From the NCBI GenBank assembly GCA_020054205.1, contig JAGVLS010000012.1, positions 42,511 through 106,510 of the forward strand: a stretch of DNA of 64,000 bases. The letters run 5' to 3'. Below, in pieces: positions 46,086-55,496 of the stretch. Every line of letters starts with the position of its first letter. Within the stretch, counting starts at the first letter, position 1. This DNA is from Candidatus Obscuribacterales bacterium. Lineage in GTDB: Bacteria > Cyanobacteriota > Vampirovibrionia > Obscuribacterales > Obscuribacteraceae. A program made the position numbers and the translations under genes. Under the pieces are notes generated by a model, which made no database searches, was not told where the DNA came from, and was given only the letters and a program-made list of their open reading frames with translations.

Positions 46086-47627
46086 ATGTCTATTTTATGT
46101 GATCGCAGAAATGATGGGTCGGTAGCATTTTTTCTTGATGGTGATTTGCAATTTGATAGTCGTGACGAGCATATTTATCATGAGTGTCTTGCCTTACCAG
46201 CTTTAGCCATTGCGGAAAAAAGAAAAGATGGCGAAATTTCTTGTCTCATACTTGGTGGAGGAGATGGATTATCAGCTAGAGAACTGCTCAAATCAAAAAG
46301 AGTAAGCAAAATTGATTTAGTTGATTATGATAATGAAATTTTAGAATTAGCAAAAGGTGAATTTTCACAATTCAATAATAATAGTTTGAATGATTCTCGC
46401 ATGACAATTCATGTAGAAGATGCTCATGAATTTATTGAGCGTGCTATTGCAGCAGAAATTAAATATGATGTAATCATTAGTGATTTTACTGCTCCGCAAA
46501 CAGTGCAAGGTGCTCAGTTGCATTCAATTGAGTTTTATAAAAAGATAGGGGCGTTACTTGCTACAAATGGTTTATTGGCTGCCAACACAGTTTCTCCAAC
46601 AGGCACACCAGAAGCTTATTGGTCAATATTCAATAGTATGTTAATCAGTGAATTAAATCCAAGACCTTATCGCATATATTTGCCATCATTTGCTGCTCAA
46701 GGTTATGGATCGGACTGGGGATTTATGTTGGCTTCTCCAGAAAACATTAATGCTGATGAAATAAATAACGATTTGGTTTTTGCAGAACCAAGAAAAGAAT
46801 TGACTGATGTAAATTATTTGCGTAAATTATTTCTATTTGCAGAAGAAGATTTGCAATTGCAAGCAAATGCTAGACCAACAGCCGGTACTAGCGAAATATT
46901 GGTGCATTATTTATTCAATCCTAAAGCACGCGAAGTAAAAGCTAGCGTAGTTAAAGATGTTTTGGCTATAGATTTAGCTACTCTGACTGTGCCGGAACCT
47001 ATATTGAACTCTTATGTTTTACCTCAAGAACTCCGTGATATTTTGAGTAATTCTGAATGTGATATTGAAAGAAAAGAAGAATTTATTGAATCTGTTCTGA
47101 AAATGGTGCCAGCAATGCAGCGTTATCAAACCAGACAAATGATTGAGTCTTTTTTGGAAGGACCAGTTAGATTTTTACGCTCAATTGATTTGAAGCAATT
47201 AGTTGAAAAATTATTGCAAAGAGCAAGTGAGCTTCCACAAAAATTAGTGAGTGAATTGACTCGTCTTAAAGAAGAGCTGATGGAATTTGCTGGAGATTAC
47301 GATAGATTGCTAAATATGGGAATGCAAGCTTTAACAGTAATTTGTCTTGTGGTTGTAATTGGTAATTTGATGTATCCAGATGCCGTATATGCTAAGGGCG
47401 AACATGCGGCTGCTGAGCGCAGCGGCGGACACACTGGTGATCATCGTGGTAGTGGACGTAGGGGCGGACGCCGTGATGGCTATGGTTATAACAATAATTG
47501 GGGTGGTGGCGGAACATATTGGAATGGTACAGAATATGTTTATCCAGACAAAAAAATAAAAGTACTTCCTGGTGAAACAATAATTCAAGAGCCAGGAAAA
47601 ACTATTATCGAAAAAAATAATAGGTAA
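46086..47627 (+). CDS. Spermidine-synthase-like protein with membrane-anchored Gly-rich tail
   Basis: Residues 1-280 (from ATG 46086) are an aminopropyltransferase-type Rossmann domain: DEHIYHECL, LGGGDGLSAREL and ISDFTAP. Canonical enzymes carry DxxD at the last site; here the first Asp is kept and the second is Ala. A helical region (about 280-410) follows, then one hydrophobic segment ending YPDAVYA, and a 76-residue tail rich in Gly/Arg/Tyr/Asn. ATG 46086 was chosen because AGAGGA lies just before it, inside the codons that follow an earlier ATG at 46071. First gene of an operon with the Fem-like gene and speD. Confidence 0.8.
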   Translation: MSILCDRRNDGSVAFFLDGDLQFDSRDEHIYHECLALPALAIAEKRKDGEISCLILGGGDGLSARELLKSKRVSKIDLVDYDNEILELAKGEFSQFNNNSLNDSRMTIHVEDAHEFIERAIAAEIKYDVIISDFTAPQTVQGAQLHSIEFYKKIGALLATNGLLAANTVSPTGTPEAYWSIFNSMLISELNPRPYRIYLPSFAAQGYGSDWGFMLASPENINADEINNDLVFAEPRKELTDVNYLRKLFLFAEEDLQLQANARPTAGTSEILVHYLFNPKAREVKASVVKDVLAIDLATLTVPEPILNSYVLPQELRDILSNSECDIERKEEFIESVLKMVPAMQRYQTRQMIESFLEGPVRFLRSIDLKQLVEKLLQRASELPQKLVSELTRLKEELMEFAGDYDRLLNMGMQALTVICLVVVIGNLMYPDAVYAKGEHAAAERSGGHTGDHRGSGRRGGRRDGYGYNNNWGGGGTYWNGTEYVYPDKKIKVLPGETIIQEPGKTIIEKNNR

Positions 47628-47628
47628 T

Positions 47629-48693
47629 TTGAATTTGGCAATTGAAATTCAGCTTTTAGATAAATTGCATCCAGATTCTTCATTAGGCTGTGAATGGGAT
47701 AATCTCGTTAAGTGCAACCCAGCATCTGGATTTATGCAAAGTCTTACATGGGCAAATTTCAAACGTAAAATGGGTTTGGAAGTATTGCATCTTGGTTTAT
47801 TCAACAAAGGTAAATTACTTGGTGGGGCAATTTTTTATTGTGCGCCGCATAATAAAGGAGCTGGAATTATGATGGCTCCGGATGGTCCTGTTTTGCCATG
47901 GGATAATTCGAAGCCGTTAGAGTATTGTTTGGAATTATTGTTGAGTGAGGCAAGGGCGCATGCAGCACGCTGTAATGTGGCTGCAGTTCGCATAGCACCT
48001 AAAATAAAACCACCAGTGCCAGAGGTGTTGCGTGGATTTACCAGTGCTCCGGTGCATCTTAATGAAGGTAAGACTTTGCATTTAAGTTTAATTCCTTCAA
48101 CTCAAGAATTGCTTTTGGACATGAAGCCAAAAGGACGTTATAACATACTCCTTTCGCAACGGAAGGATGTAAGAGTGTATGAAGATAGTGATCCATCGTC
48201 TATATTCAAATTCTATTCAATAATGCAGCAAGTATCGCTCAGAGATAATTTCCCAATTGAACCTTTGTCGTTTTTTATTAATCTTATTGATGTACTAGGT
48301 AATGCTGGAATGATGCATGTATTTTTTGCCGAACACGAAAATGATTTACTTGGTGCATTGATGATGTTAACGTTTGGAAAAAATGCTACTTATTTATATG
48401 GTGGCACAAGCAATACTAAGCGTAATTATATGGGTGGTTATGCTTTGCAATGGGCTGCAATTAATAAGGCAAAAGAATTAGGAGCCGAGATTTATGATTT
48501 CTGGGGCTATGATGCTGTTTGTGATCCTGAGGATAGCTATGCAGGATTTTCTCGCTTCAAAAGTCAATTTGGTGGATGTGCAATTCAATATATTGGCGCA
48601 CAAGATTATTATTTTATGGACAATTTAACTGACATTGTAATCAAAGCAATGAAAGAAATTTCTTTAGATACATTATATGCAGGTGCAAGATGA
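47629..48693 (+). CDS. FemAB/FemX-like peptidoglycan aminoacyltransferase family
   Basis: 354 residues with a double GNAT-type fold as in Fem enzymes, which add amino acids to the peptidoglycan stem from aminoacyl-tRNA. Family-typical parts are PASGFMQSLTWANFKRKMG, MKPKGRYNILLSQRKDVRVYE, and in the second domain TYLYGGTSNTKRNYMGGYALQW with EIYDFWGYDAV. TTG start one base after the SpeE-like stop, and the last four bases overlap speD (ATGA), so expression is coupled to polyamine enzymes on both sides. The acceptor and donor are not deducible; a polyamine-related wall modification is only a hypothesis. Confidence 0.82.
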   Translation: MNLAIEIQLLDKLHPDSSLGCEWDNLVKCNPASGFMQSLTWANFKRKMGLEVLHLGLFNKGKLLGGAIFYCAPHNKGAGIMMAPDGPVLPWDNSKPLEYCLELLLSEARAHAARCNVAAVRIAPKIKPPVPEVLRGFTSAPVHLNEGKTLHLSLIPSTQELLLDMKPKGRYNILLSQRKDVRVYEDSDPSSIFKFYSIMQQVSLRDNFPIEPLSFFINLIDVLGNAGMMHVFFAEHENDLLGALMMLTFGKNATYLYGGTSNTKRNYMGGYALQWAAINKAKELGAEIYDFWGYDAVCDPEDSYAGFSRFKSQFGGCAIQYIGAQDYYFMDNLTDIVIKAMKEISLDTLYAGAR

Positions 48694-49073
48694 AAACATT
48701 AGAGCCGATTGTTTGTCATGGTGAGATTATTCACGAAGCTAGTGGCTATCATTTTCTTATGAGGCTATCGGAATGTTCAAGTGAGCTGTTAAATGACGAG
48801 GAAGCATTGAGAACCTTAGTGCAAAATGCTGCTTTGGCAACGGGAGCGACAGTTTTGCAAATAATATCTCGACGATTTGAGCCGCAAGGAATTACAGTTT
48901 TGGCTATGTTAGCTGAAAGTCATGCTAGTTTGCATACATATCCTGAATCAAATGTAGTTTTCTGGGATTGTTTTACTTGTGGAAAAACTTGTAAGCCAGA
49001 GCTTAGTGCAGCAATACTTGAAGAGAGTCTCAAGCCTGCTTCTGTGCATAGACAATTGATTGTGCGGGATTAA
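48690..49073 (+). CDS. speD: S-adenosylmethionine decarboxylase proenzyme (SpeD)
   Basis: Makes decarboxylated AdoMet, the aminopropyl donor for spermidine. Short prokaryotic form of 127 residues. Self-cleavage gives the pyruvoyl Ser77 from LAESHAS, between Glu76 and Ser77. His82 (LHTYPE) and catalytic Cys97 (DCFTCG) keep the spacing of the family. Translationally coupled to the Fem-like gene by a 4-base overlap. It supplies the co-substrate for the SpeE-like protein two genes upstream. Confidence 0.95.
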   Translation: MKTLEPIVCHGEIIHEASGYHFLMRLSECSSELLNDEEALRTLVQNAALATGATVLQIISRRFEPQGITVLAMLAESHASLHTYPESNVVFWDCFTCGKTCKPELSAAILEESLKPASVHRQLIVRD

Positions 49074-49086
49074 AGTGGTGAAAATG

Positions 49087-49920
49087 TTATGGTTCAAAAC
49101 AACTAGGCAAAAGATCTTGTTTGCCATATTGCGATAAGAAATTTTTGAGATCATAAAAATCTTTTATACGGTCACTCTCATCACGCCCGTTGTTTAACCT
49201 GTCGAAATCTTGTTCTTGTTTCATTATGGATGTATTCCAGCTGGTTAGTGTATGTTTTCCATTTTCATCATATTCTGTTTGTACGATATCATCTTGTACT
49301 TTTCCAGGTGCTAATAAAGTATGTTTGTCCCAAGCTTTTCTTTGTTGTACGCTAGTTATGATATTGGTTTTTTTATCAACAATAAAATCAATACATTTGG
49401 TGTATAAATCAGGATATTCTCCTTTGCCAGGTCCAGAGAGGATAATATAGGAATAGTTTATGCTATCACCATAATCTACAGGAGCCCAATAGTTAGAATC
49501 ATATTTTTCCCAAACGGCACCATTTTTGTCTTTGACACTACCCCAATCTTCGATACTTTTCATTGTGTATAAACCTAATGTTTTAATATCAACTGGTTTT
49601 CCATCGATAATTTTAACTCGGCGTGTATTTGTTGCTTTAGATGTTTTCCATCTTCCGCCCAACCAATGATGAATAATTCTCCATTTATCGAAAGATATCT
49701 CTACTTTGCCTTGTAGCAAAGACTCGGCTAGTTTTTGACTAAATAGCTTGCCTGGAAATAATTCAGGCGGTATTTCTTCTGTGTTGGCATAGAGTTCAAT
49801 GCCACCTTGCAACATTGTATGCGACTCTTGAGCAAAACATGTTGTAGTTAATAAAACAGTCAAAAGTATCGCGCAAACAAAAGAAGCAAAATGCATGTTA
49901 GTTCTTTTTGCTATCAACAA
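49087..49920 (-). CDS. Secreted protein of unknown function
   Basis: Signal peptide (residues 8-30, ending near TTTCFA) and a 245-residue mature domain with no recognised family. Aromatic-rich stretches such as DKWRIIHHWLGGRWK and SNYWAPVDYGDSINYSYIILSGPG, and repeated acidic loops, suggest a beta-sandwich fold. The start overlaps the preceding small DUF1858 gene by 23 bases, so both are probably translated from one message. Convergent with speD 13 bases away. Confidence 0.65.
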   Translation of the reverse strand: MLIAKRTNMHFASFVCAILLTVLLTTTCFAQESHTMLQGGIELYANTEEIPPELFPGKLFSQKLAESLLQGKVEISFDKWRIIHHWLGGRWKTSKATNTRRVKIIDGKPVDIKTLGLYTMKSIEDWGSVKDKNGAVWEKYDSNYWAPVDYGDSINYSYIILSGPGKGEYPDLYTKCIDFIVDKKTNIITSVQQRKAWDKHTLLAPGKVQDDIVQTEYDENGKHTLTSWNTSIMKQEQDFDRLNNGRDESDRIKDFYDLKNFLSQYGKQDLLPSCFEP

Positions 49921-50113
49921 ATTTTTGAAGATCTTGTATTAAGCCTGGAAGATCATCGATATGGCACATGCTTTCGCAAAGCTCTAATTCTGAGTCAAGA
50001 ATGCTTTCGTCACATTCCAAAGATATATCAACGCCATGGCTGGCAAAAATAGCAATGGCATCAGGAAAAGCATCTAAAATATTCTTGACTGTAGTTTCTC
50101 TTGTGATGAGCAT
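49898..50113 (-). CDS. Small DUF1858-domain protein
   Basis: 71 residues matching the DUF1858 helical domain (TTVKNILDAFPDAIAIFASHGVDI). The usual Cys pair of the HCxGC region is reduced to one Cys in SLECDES. Members often accompany hybrid-cluster or sulphur-carrier proteins, but no such partner is visible here. The ATG is preceded by a weak GGGAGG-like stretch. It overlaps the unknown secreted gene by 23 bases. Confidence 0.7.
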   Translation of the reverse strand: MLITRETTVKNILDAFPDAIAIFASHGVDISLECDESILDSELELCESMCHIDDLPGLIQDLQKFVDSKKN

Positions 50114-50327
50114 AATATTTTCCTCCCGAGCACGATTTATTTATTACTATTATCCATGGTAAAACCATTATCTTACAAATTAGATTACAAATAATAATTT
50201 TATAAAAATAAAAACTACTTATATCAGTTATGTATCTTGTATTGAATTTATAAGAGGCTAAAATAATGACACAGAAAGACAAAAATCAAATGATACTAAA
50301 ATTCAATTTTAATCATTAAATATATAA

Positions 50328-51773
50328 GTGGAAATACAAGACACGCAACAAAGATACATTGAAACTACAATTCCTGCTCGTTTAGATAGGCTACCTTGGA
50401 GCAAATGGCATTGGCTTATTGTTTTTGGTCTTGGTATAACTTGGATTCTTGATGGTTTACAAGTAACACTACAAGGTGCAATTGGTGCTGCCTTGCAATC
50501 TAAAGTGGCTTTAGGATTAACTGAACATCAAATTGGATTAAGTGCTACTTGTTATTTAGCTGGGGCCGTACCTGGAGCATTATTATTTGGCTATGCGACA
50601 GACCGTTTTGGTCGCAAAAAACTATTTTTTATTACTCTTACGGTTTATCTTTGTGCTGCCTTTCTTACTGCTTTTGCTTGGAATTTTGAAAGTTATTGCT
50701 TCTTTTTAGCTTTATCTGGTGCTGGAATTGGTGGTGAGTGTGCAGCTGTTAACTCAGCTATTGATGAACTCATACCAGCAAGGCTGCGAGGTACAGTTGA
50801 TTTAGCAATCAATTCTACATATTGGGCAGGAGCCATTATTGGTTCTTTTGCTACAATTTTTCTTTTGAATCCAAGCATTATTCCTGAATGGCTTGGTTGG
50901 AGACTTAGTTTTGGTATTGGTGCTTTTCTTGGGTTAGGAATTTTGCTTGTTCGCCGCTGGATTCCTGAGAGTCCACGTTGGTTGATTATTGCTGGAAAAG
51001 AACAGTTAGCAGAAAAAATTGTTGATGAAGTAGAAGCTGAGATTGAGAAGGAGCACGGAACATTACCACCAATTACAGAACCAGCTATCAAAATAGTAAT
51101 TAAAAAGCGAACTTCTCTCTGGCAAATTTTCAAAGTTTTGTTTTTTGATAATCGTAAGCGTGCATTTCTTGGACTATCTTTAATGGTATCGCAAGCTTTT
51201 TTTTATAACTCTATTTTCTTTACTTATGCGTTGGTTCTATCACATTTTTATCATATTGCACCGTCAAATATTGGTCATTATATAGTACCGTTTGCGCTGG
51301 GTAATTGGCTTGGGCCAATTATATTGGGAAGACTATTTGATCTTGTTGGAAGAAAAATAATGATAACGGCTACTTATGCATTGTCTGGAATTTTACTTGC
51401 TATAACTGCTTCCTTATTTCAGCAGGGACTTCTTACTGCTGAAACACAGTCGTTGGCTTGGGTGATAATTTTCTTTTTTGCATCTGCAGCAGCAAGCTCT
51501 GCTTATTTAACGGTAAGTGAATTGTTTCCCTTAGAATTGCGAGCAATGGCTATAGCTGTATTTTATGCTGTAGGTACACTTGTCGGTGGAGTTGCGGCAC
51601 CGGCATTCTTTAGCGATCTTATTGCTGCAGGATCAAAAGATAATTTGGCTTTTGGTTATTATATAGGAGCTGCGCTAATGATTTTTGCTGCATTGATTGA
51701 AGTGTTTTTTGGTGTGGCTGCTGAACGAAAATCATTAGAGTCTATTTCACCACCGCTTGCAGAAATTGATTAG
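50328..51773 (+). CDS. MFS transporter (sugar-porter/SV2-like)
   Basis: 481 residues, 12 transmembrane helices. The A-motif loop appears as GYATDRFGRKKLF between helices 2 and 3, and its repeat as GRLFDLVGRKIM between helices 8 and 9. PESPRW follows helix 6, as in sugar and aromatic-acid porters. GTG start with a poor ribosome-binding site. Substrate unknown. The 213 bases upstream contain no recognised element. Confidence 0.85.
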   Translation: MEIQDTQQRYIETTIPARLDRLPWSKWHWLIVFGLGITWILDGLQVTLQGAIGAALQSKVALGLTEHQIGLSATCYLAGAVPGALLFGYATDRFGRKKLFFITLTVYLCAAFLTAFAWNFESYCFFLALSGAGIGGECAAVNSAIDELIPARLRGTVDLAINSTYWAGAIIGSFATIFLLNPSIIPEWLGWRLSFGIGAFLGLGILLVRRWIPESPRWLIIAGKEQLAEKIVDEVEAEIEKEHGTLPPITEPAIKIVIKKRTSLWQIFKVLFFDNRKRAFLGLSLMVSQAFFYNSIFFTYALVLSHFYHIAPSNIGHYIVPFALGNWLGPIILGRLFDLVGRKIMITATYALSGILLAITASLFQQGLLTAETQSLAWVIIFFFASAAASSAYLTVSELFPLELRAMAIAVFYAVGTLVGGVAAPAFFSDLIAAGSKDNLAFGYYIGAALMIFAALIEVFFGVAAERKSLESISPPLAEID

Positions 51774-51962
51774 AATTGAATATATAAATTTAAATTGTAA
51801 ACGGTATGATACTATGGGCAATACCACAATCTTGCAATAATCTTAAGAACAAGCATTTTGCGCAGGAAGGGTGCTATAATAATAATAGGATCTATGCATT
51901 TGCACACGTATTTCGTGGCATTTGTGATGTAGTCAGTTTTTAATTGACAGAGGAGGTGGCTA

Positions 51963-52346
51963 ATGATGCGTAGATTAGATTTAATGAGATATTTGTTGGC
52001 TGGAAGAGAAAAAACTCTAAATGGAACTTTATGGCGCCTAGTATCGAAAGGTAATGGTAAAATACGTTGTAAGGTTGCAGAAAATTTGGGTTGTCCAACA
52101 AAACTATTGACAGGTTTATCCAATGATAATAATAAAGATGTGAGAATTGCAGTGGCATTGAATCCCAAAACGGATATTTGTGTGCTTAATAAATTGAGTA
52201 CAGATCCTAGTTTGGATGTTCGTTTTATGATTGCAGCAACTTCTTATATACCTAGCGGCATTTTAGAATTTTTAGCTAAAGATGATAATCCCTATATTCA
52301 AAAACGAGCCAAGGAAACTTTGCAACGACTTGCTATGGCACATTAA
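51963..52346 (+). CDS. LRV protein, paralogue 4 (shortest)
   Basis: 127 residues with an excellent Shine-Dalgarno (AGGAGG). There is almost no extra N-terminal domain: three to four LRV-type repeats start by about residue 25 (GNGKIRCKVAENLGCPTKLLTGLSND; NKDVRIAVALNPKT; DPSLDVRFMIAATSYIPSGILEFLAKD) and end in the shared DDNPYIQKRAKETLQRL. Its stop shares TTAA with the convergent efflux pump gene. Probably a protein-binding solenoid. Confidence 0.72.
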   Translation: MMRRLDLMRYLLAGREKTLNGTLWRLVSKGNGKIRCKVAENLGCPTKLLTGLSNDNNKDVRIAVALNPKTDICVLNKLSTDPSLDVRFMIAATSYIPSGILEFLAKDDNPYIQKRAKETLQRLAMAH

Positions 52347-53920
52347 TGCACACCAGCAGCTGCTTGTCCTTGTGGTTTTTTCAAGAATATAGCTGTTATG
52401 CAGGCAGCTAGCAGAATTATACCCATGATCAAAAATGCATCATTATATGCCATCATATAAGATTCTCTGCGGACAATGTTATTCAACATTTGGATTGCTT
52501 GTTGATGAGCTAATGATAAATCAGCGCCACGGCTGACAAAATATTGAGTGAGTGTGCTAATCCGTTCTTGAACGGCTAAGCTAGTCATTTGAATAGACTC
52601 GCCAATTCTAGCTGAGTGAAATTGTTCTTGGCGTGTAAGAAATGTTGAAATTAAAGCAACACCAATTGAGCCGCCTAAATTACGCATCATATTGAATAAT
52701 GCTGAGGCAGAACCAGCGAGACTGGCTTCGATGTCGCTTGTTGTCAGCGTCGACAGCGGAATCATAATTAAAGGCTGTCCGAGGGCGCGGATAAGCAAAG
52801 AAGGAATTAATTGGGCGGCAGAATTGTCGTGGGTCATGAATGCATTCATAAGGCAGCTAGTGCCAAATAATATTATTCCTGTGCCTAATAATAATCTTGC
52901 ATCAATGCGTTGCATTAATTTTGGCACCAAAGGAATAATAAGTAATTGAGGAAGACCTAACCACATTATTGTTTCGCCAATTTGCAAAGGTGAATAACCT
53001 TGCATTTGGGCAAGATAAACAGGCAATATATATACAGAGCCGTATAACCCAAAGCCTAAAGTAGTGTTGGCAATACTTCCTAAACCAAAATTGCGACGTA
53101 ACAAAAGTCGTAAATTAAGTAGAGGTTTTTTGGCGGTAATTTCACGAATAATAAAGGCAATTAGAAATATTACCGCTGTAATTGCTAAACGGGTAATGAG
53201 CTCTGATCCAAACCAATCTTTTCTGTTTCCTTCTTCCAAAACCACTTCTAATGATGCAAGACCGATTGCCATGGTAATTATTCCGAGCCAGTCACCATCT
53301 TTAAGAAGCCCTAAATTCATTTCTTCTTTGGGTAATGTGAAATATAAAATAGCTATCAATAAAATTCCTGGTATTAAATTTAAGTAGAAAATATATTGCC
53401 AACTAAAAGTATCAGTCAACCAGCCGCCAATAGCAGGGCCAATTGAAGGGGCAAATGTAGCAGTGACAGAAAATATTGCCATGCCGATTGCTTGTTTTGA
53501 CTTGGGAAGGGAGGTCATAATAATTGTGAATGCCATTGGTATTAAAATACCGCCGGTAAATCCTTGCAAGGCGCGGAATAATATCATTGTGTTTAAATCA
53601 GTTGCCCAAGCGCAACACATAGAAAATATTACAAATAAGCAAGCGTTGACGATGACATATATACGAGTAGAAAAAACCTTGGATAGCCACGGTGTGAGGG
53701 GAATCGTGACAATTTCTGCTACGAGGTAAGACGTGGCTATCCAAGTACCTTCATCCAATGTTGCACCGAGTGCGCCTTGAATATCTTGTAATGAACTATT
53801 TACTATTTGAATATCGAGTACAGCCATAAATGCGCCCAGTGCAGCCCCTATTACTGCTAGCCAGCTTTTAAGTGACACGTAGTCTTTGGGAGATTCTGTT
53901 TTAGCTGCAATACTAGCCAT
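52343..53920 (-). CDS. EmrB/QacA-type multidrug efflux transporter (DHA2)
   Basis: 525 residues, 14 predicted transmembrane helices, typical of the DHA2 family of drug:proton antiporters. Recognisable parts are MAVLDIQIVNSSLQDIQGALGATLDEGTW (quoted in part: VLDIQIVNSSL) and GWLTDTFSWQYIFYLNLIPG. It is the second gene of an operon with the HlyD/EmrA adaptor, 13 bases downstream of it. The divergent TetR gene carries operators shared with this operon. Drug range unknown. Confidence 0.9.
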   Translation of the reverse strand: MASIAAKTESPKDYVSLKSWLAVIGAALGAFMAVLDIQIVNSSLQDIQGALGATLDEGTWIATSYLVAEIVTIPLTPWLSKVFSTRIYVIVNACLFVIFSMCCAWATDLNTMILFRALQGFTGGILIPMAFTIIMTSLPKSKQAIGMAIFSVTATFAPSIGPAIGGWLTDTFSWQYIFYLNLIPGILLIAILYFTLPKEEMNLGLLKDGDWLGIITMAIGLASLEVVLEEGNRKDWFGSELITRLAITAVIFLIAFIIREITAKKPLLNLRLLLRRNFGLGSIANTTLGFGLYGSVYILPVYLAQMQGYSPLQIGETIMWLGLPQLLIIPLVPKLMQRIDARLLLGTGIILFGTSCLMNAFMTHDNSAAQLIPSLLIRALGQPLIMIPLSTLTTSDIEASLAGSASALFNMMRNLGGSIGVALISTFLTRQEQFHSARIGESIQMTSLAVQERISTLTQYFVSRGADLSLAHQQAIQMLNNIVRRESYMMAYNDAFLIMGIILLAACITAIFLKKPQGQAAAGVH

Positions 53921-53933
53921 GGCTTATCACCGC

Positions 53934-55352
53934 CTAGTTATTTTTTACGTCAATGGTGACTATGGCAGACATACCAGGAACAATAAGTTGTTCAAAACCT
54001 TTGATGCTATTTTTATCAAATATAATTTTGACCGGAACACGTTGAACAATTTTGGTGAAATTGCCAGTGGCATTATCCGGCGGTAATAAAGCAAATGTAG
54101 CGCCAGAGCCAGGCGAAATACTGTCGACTTTGCCATAAAAGTCATGGTGTGGGAAAGAGTCGATTTTGATTTTGACATTTTGTCCTGCTCGCATGCGTTC
54201 TAGTTGTGTTTCTTTAAAATTAGCAACTACCCACATATCGTCAGCGACGACATTCATTAATGCTTGTCCAGGTTGTATGCGTTGACCTGCTTCTACAGTC
54301 TTTTTGCCAACGCGACCATCGACGGGCGATATTATATTTGTATATGATAATTGCAATTTAGCATCATCCAATTGTGATTGTGCTTGATTGATAGCAGACA
54401 TTGCTACATCATACTGACGGGAATTAACTTGCGATTGAATATGTATAGAATGTGCTTGCTCAGCTAAACCTTTAGATTGTGTCAATTGAGCTTTAGCTTC
54501 ATCAACTGATTGTTGTGCTTGTTGCACGCGAGCCAAAGCTTGACTGACAGATTCTTTGGCAGCCTTTGAGCCTTCTTTGGCAACTTGGTAATCGCGCAAA
54601 GCATTATCATATTGTTGATACGAAACTGCACCTTGTTCTGCTAAATATTTATATCGATCACGATCTTTCAAAGATCTGATTTCTTCTGCTTGCTTTTGAG
54701 CAAGTTCGGCTTGTGTTTGAGGTACAGCAAATTTAGCTTCATTCACTTTTGCTTGTGCTTTGTTTATGGCAGCAATAGCATTATTTTGTAAGCCAGCGGT
54801 TTCGGTCGTTTTACCGCTGGCATTACTTTGGGTTTGGGCAATGGAAATTTTTGCTACTTCGGCTTGATGCTTAGCAGTTTGCAAAGCTGCTAAAGCTTGT
54901 TCAACACGTACTTGATAATCGCGAGGGTCTAAGGCAACTAAGGACTGTCCAGCTTTTACGTGTTCATTATCATCAACTAGCACTTTTTCTACAGTACCGT
55001 TTACTCTGGCGCTTATGGCATGAATATGTCCTGTAGTATACGCATCATCAGTGCTTTGATAATTAGTAAAATATTGATATAAAAAATAACCGCTTACAAT
55101 AAATAAAGATAGCAGAGCAAAACTAAAGCTAATCATTAATATTTTTTTGAATGACTTCTTATATTGATTTGAATTTTGACTTGGACTTTGGTTTGGAGAT
55201 TTTGGTGCTTGAGTTATGTTCGTTGTAATTGCAATGGTAGCTGGCTCCAGTACATTACTTTGTCTAAATAATGTATTTCCGAAAAACGTGGATAAATCTG
55301 ACAAATGTTTTTTGACGGAATCTGTTGCGTCAGTTATGTCTTGACTAAACAT
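53934..55352 (-). CDS. EmrA/HlyD-type membrane-fusion adaptor
   Basis: 472 residues. An N-terminal region of about 75 residues leads to one transmembrane helix (ISFSFALLSLFIVSGYFLYQYF). A barrel-sandwich motif TDDAYTTGHIHAISARVNGTVEKVLVDDNEHVKAGQSL (quoted for TDDAY and DDNEHVKAGQ) precedes a long coiled-coil hairpin (about 150-330), then PVDGRVGKKTVEAGQRIQPGQ. No outer-membrane TolC gene is near. Transcribed with the EmrB-type gene and divergent from tetR. Confidence 0.9.
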   Translation of the reverse strand: MFSQDITDATDSVKKHLSDLSTFFGNTLFRQSNVLEPATIAITTNITQAPKSPNQSPSQNSNQYKKSFKKILMISFSFALLSLFIVSGYFLYQYFTNYQSTDDAYTTGHIHAISARVNGTVEKVLVDDNEHVKAGQSLVALDPRDYQVRVEQALAALQTAKHQAEVAKISIAQTQSNASGKTTETAGLQNNAIAAINKAQAKVNEAKFAVPQTQAELAQKQAEEIRSLKDRDRYKYLAEQGAVSYQQYDNALRDYQVAKEGSKAAKESVSQALARVQQAQQSVDEAKAQLTQSKGLAEQAHSIHIQSQVNSRQYDVAMSAINQAQSQLDDAKLQLSYTNIISPVDGRVGKKTVEAGQRIQPGQALMNVVADDMWVVANFKETQLERMRAGQNVKIKIDSFPHHDFYGKVDSISPGSGATFALLPPDNATGNFTKIVQRVPVKIIFDKNSIKGFEQLIVPGMSAIVTIDVKNN

Positions 55353-55383
55353 AACATTTTCTCCTTTGTCCTTAATTTAATCT

Positions 55384-55429
55384 ATCAACCATTTGGTTGG
55401 TTATTTCTATAATAAACCAAATGGTTGAT
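55384..55429. promoter_or_regulatory. Inverted pair of TetR operators
   Basis: ATCAACCATTTGGTT (55384-55398) and its exact complement AACCAAATGGTTGAT (55415-55429). Each half is itself a near-palindrome AACCA-NN-TGGTT. A third, slightly diverged copy lies at tetR. The second copy lies between the pump promoter's hexamers. Confidence 0.85.
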
Positions 55430-55438
55430 TGCTGTCAA
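55409..55438 (-). promoter_or_regulatory. Promoter of the EmrAB-type operon with operator between -35 and -10
   Basis: On the minus strand, TTGACA (55438-55433) and TATTAT (55414-55409) are 18 bases apart, with the operator at 55415-55429 filling the spacer. Repressor binding there would block RNA polymerase. It lies about 55-85 bases before the adaptor start. Confidence 0.75.
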
Positions 55439-55496
55439 GGCTATATCATCAGGCTATATTTCTTTAAAAAGCATTGTGTACCAAGCATTTGAGGCT

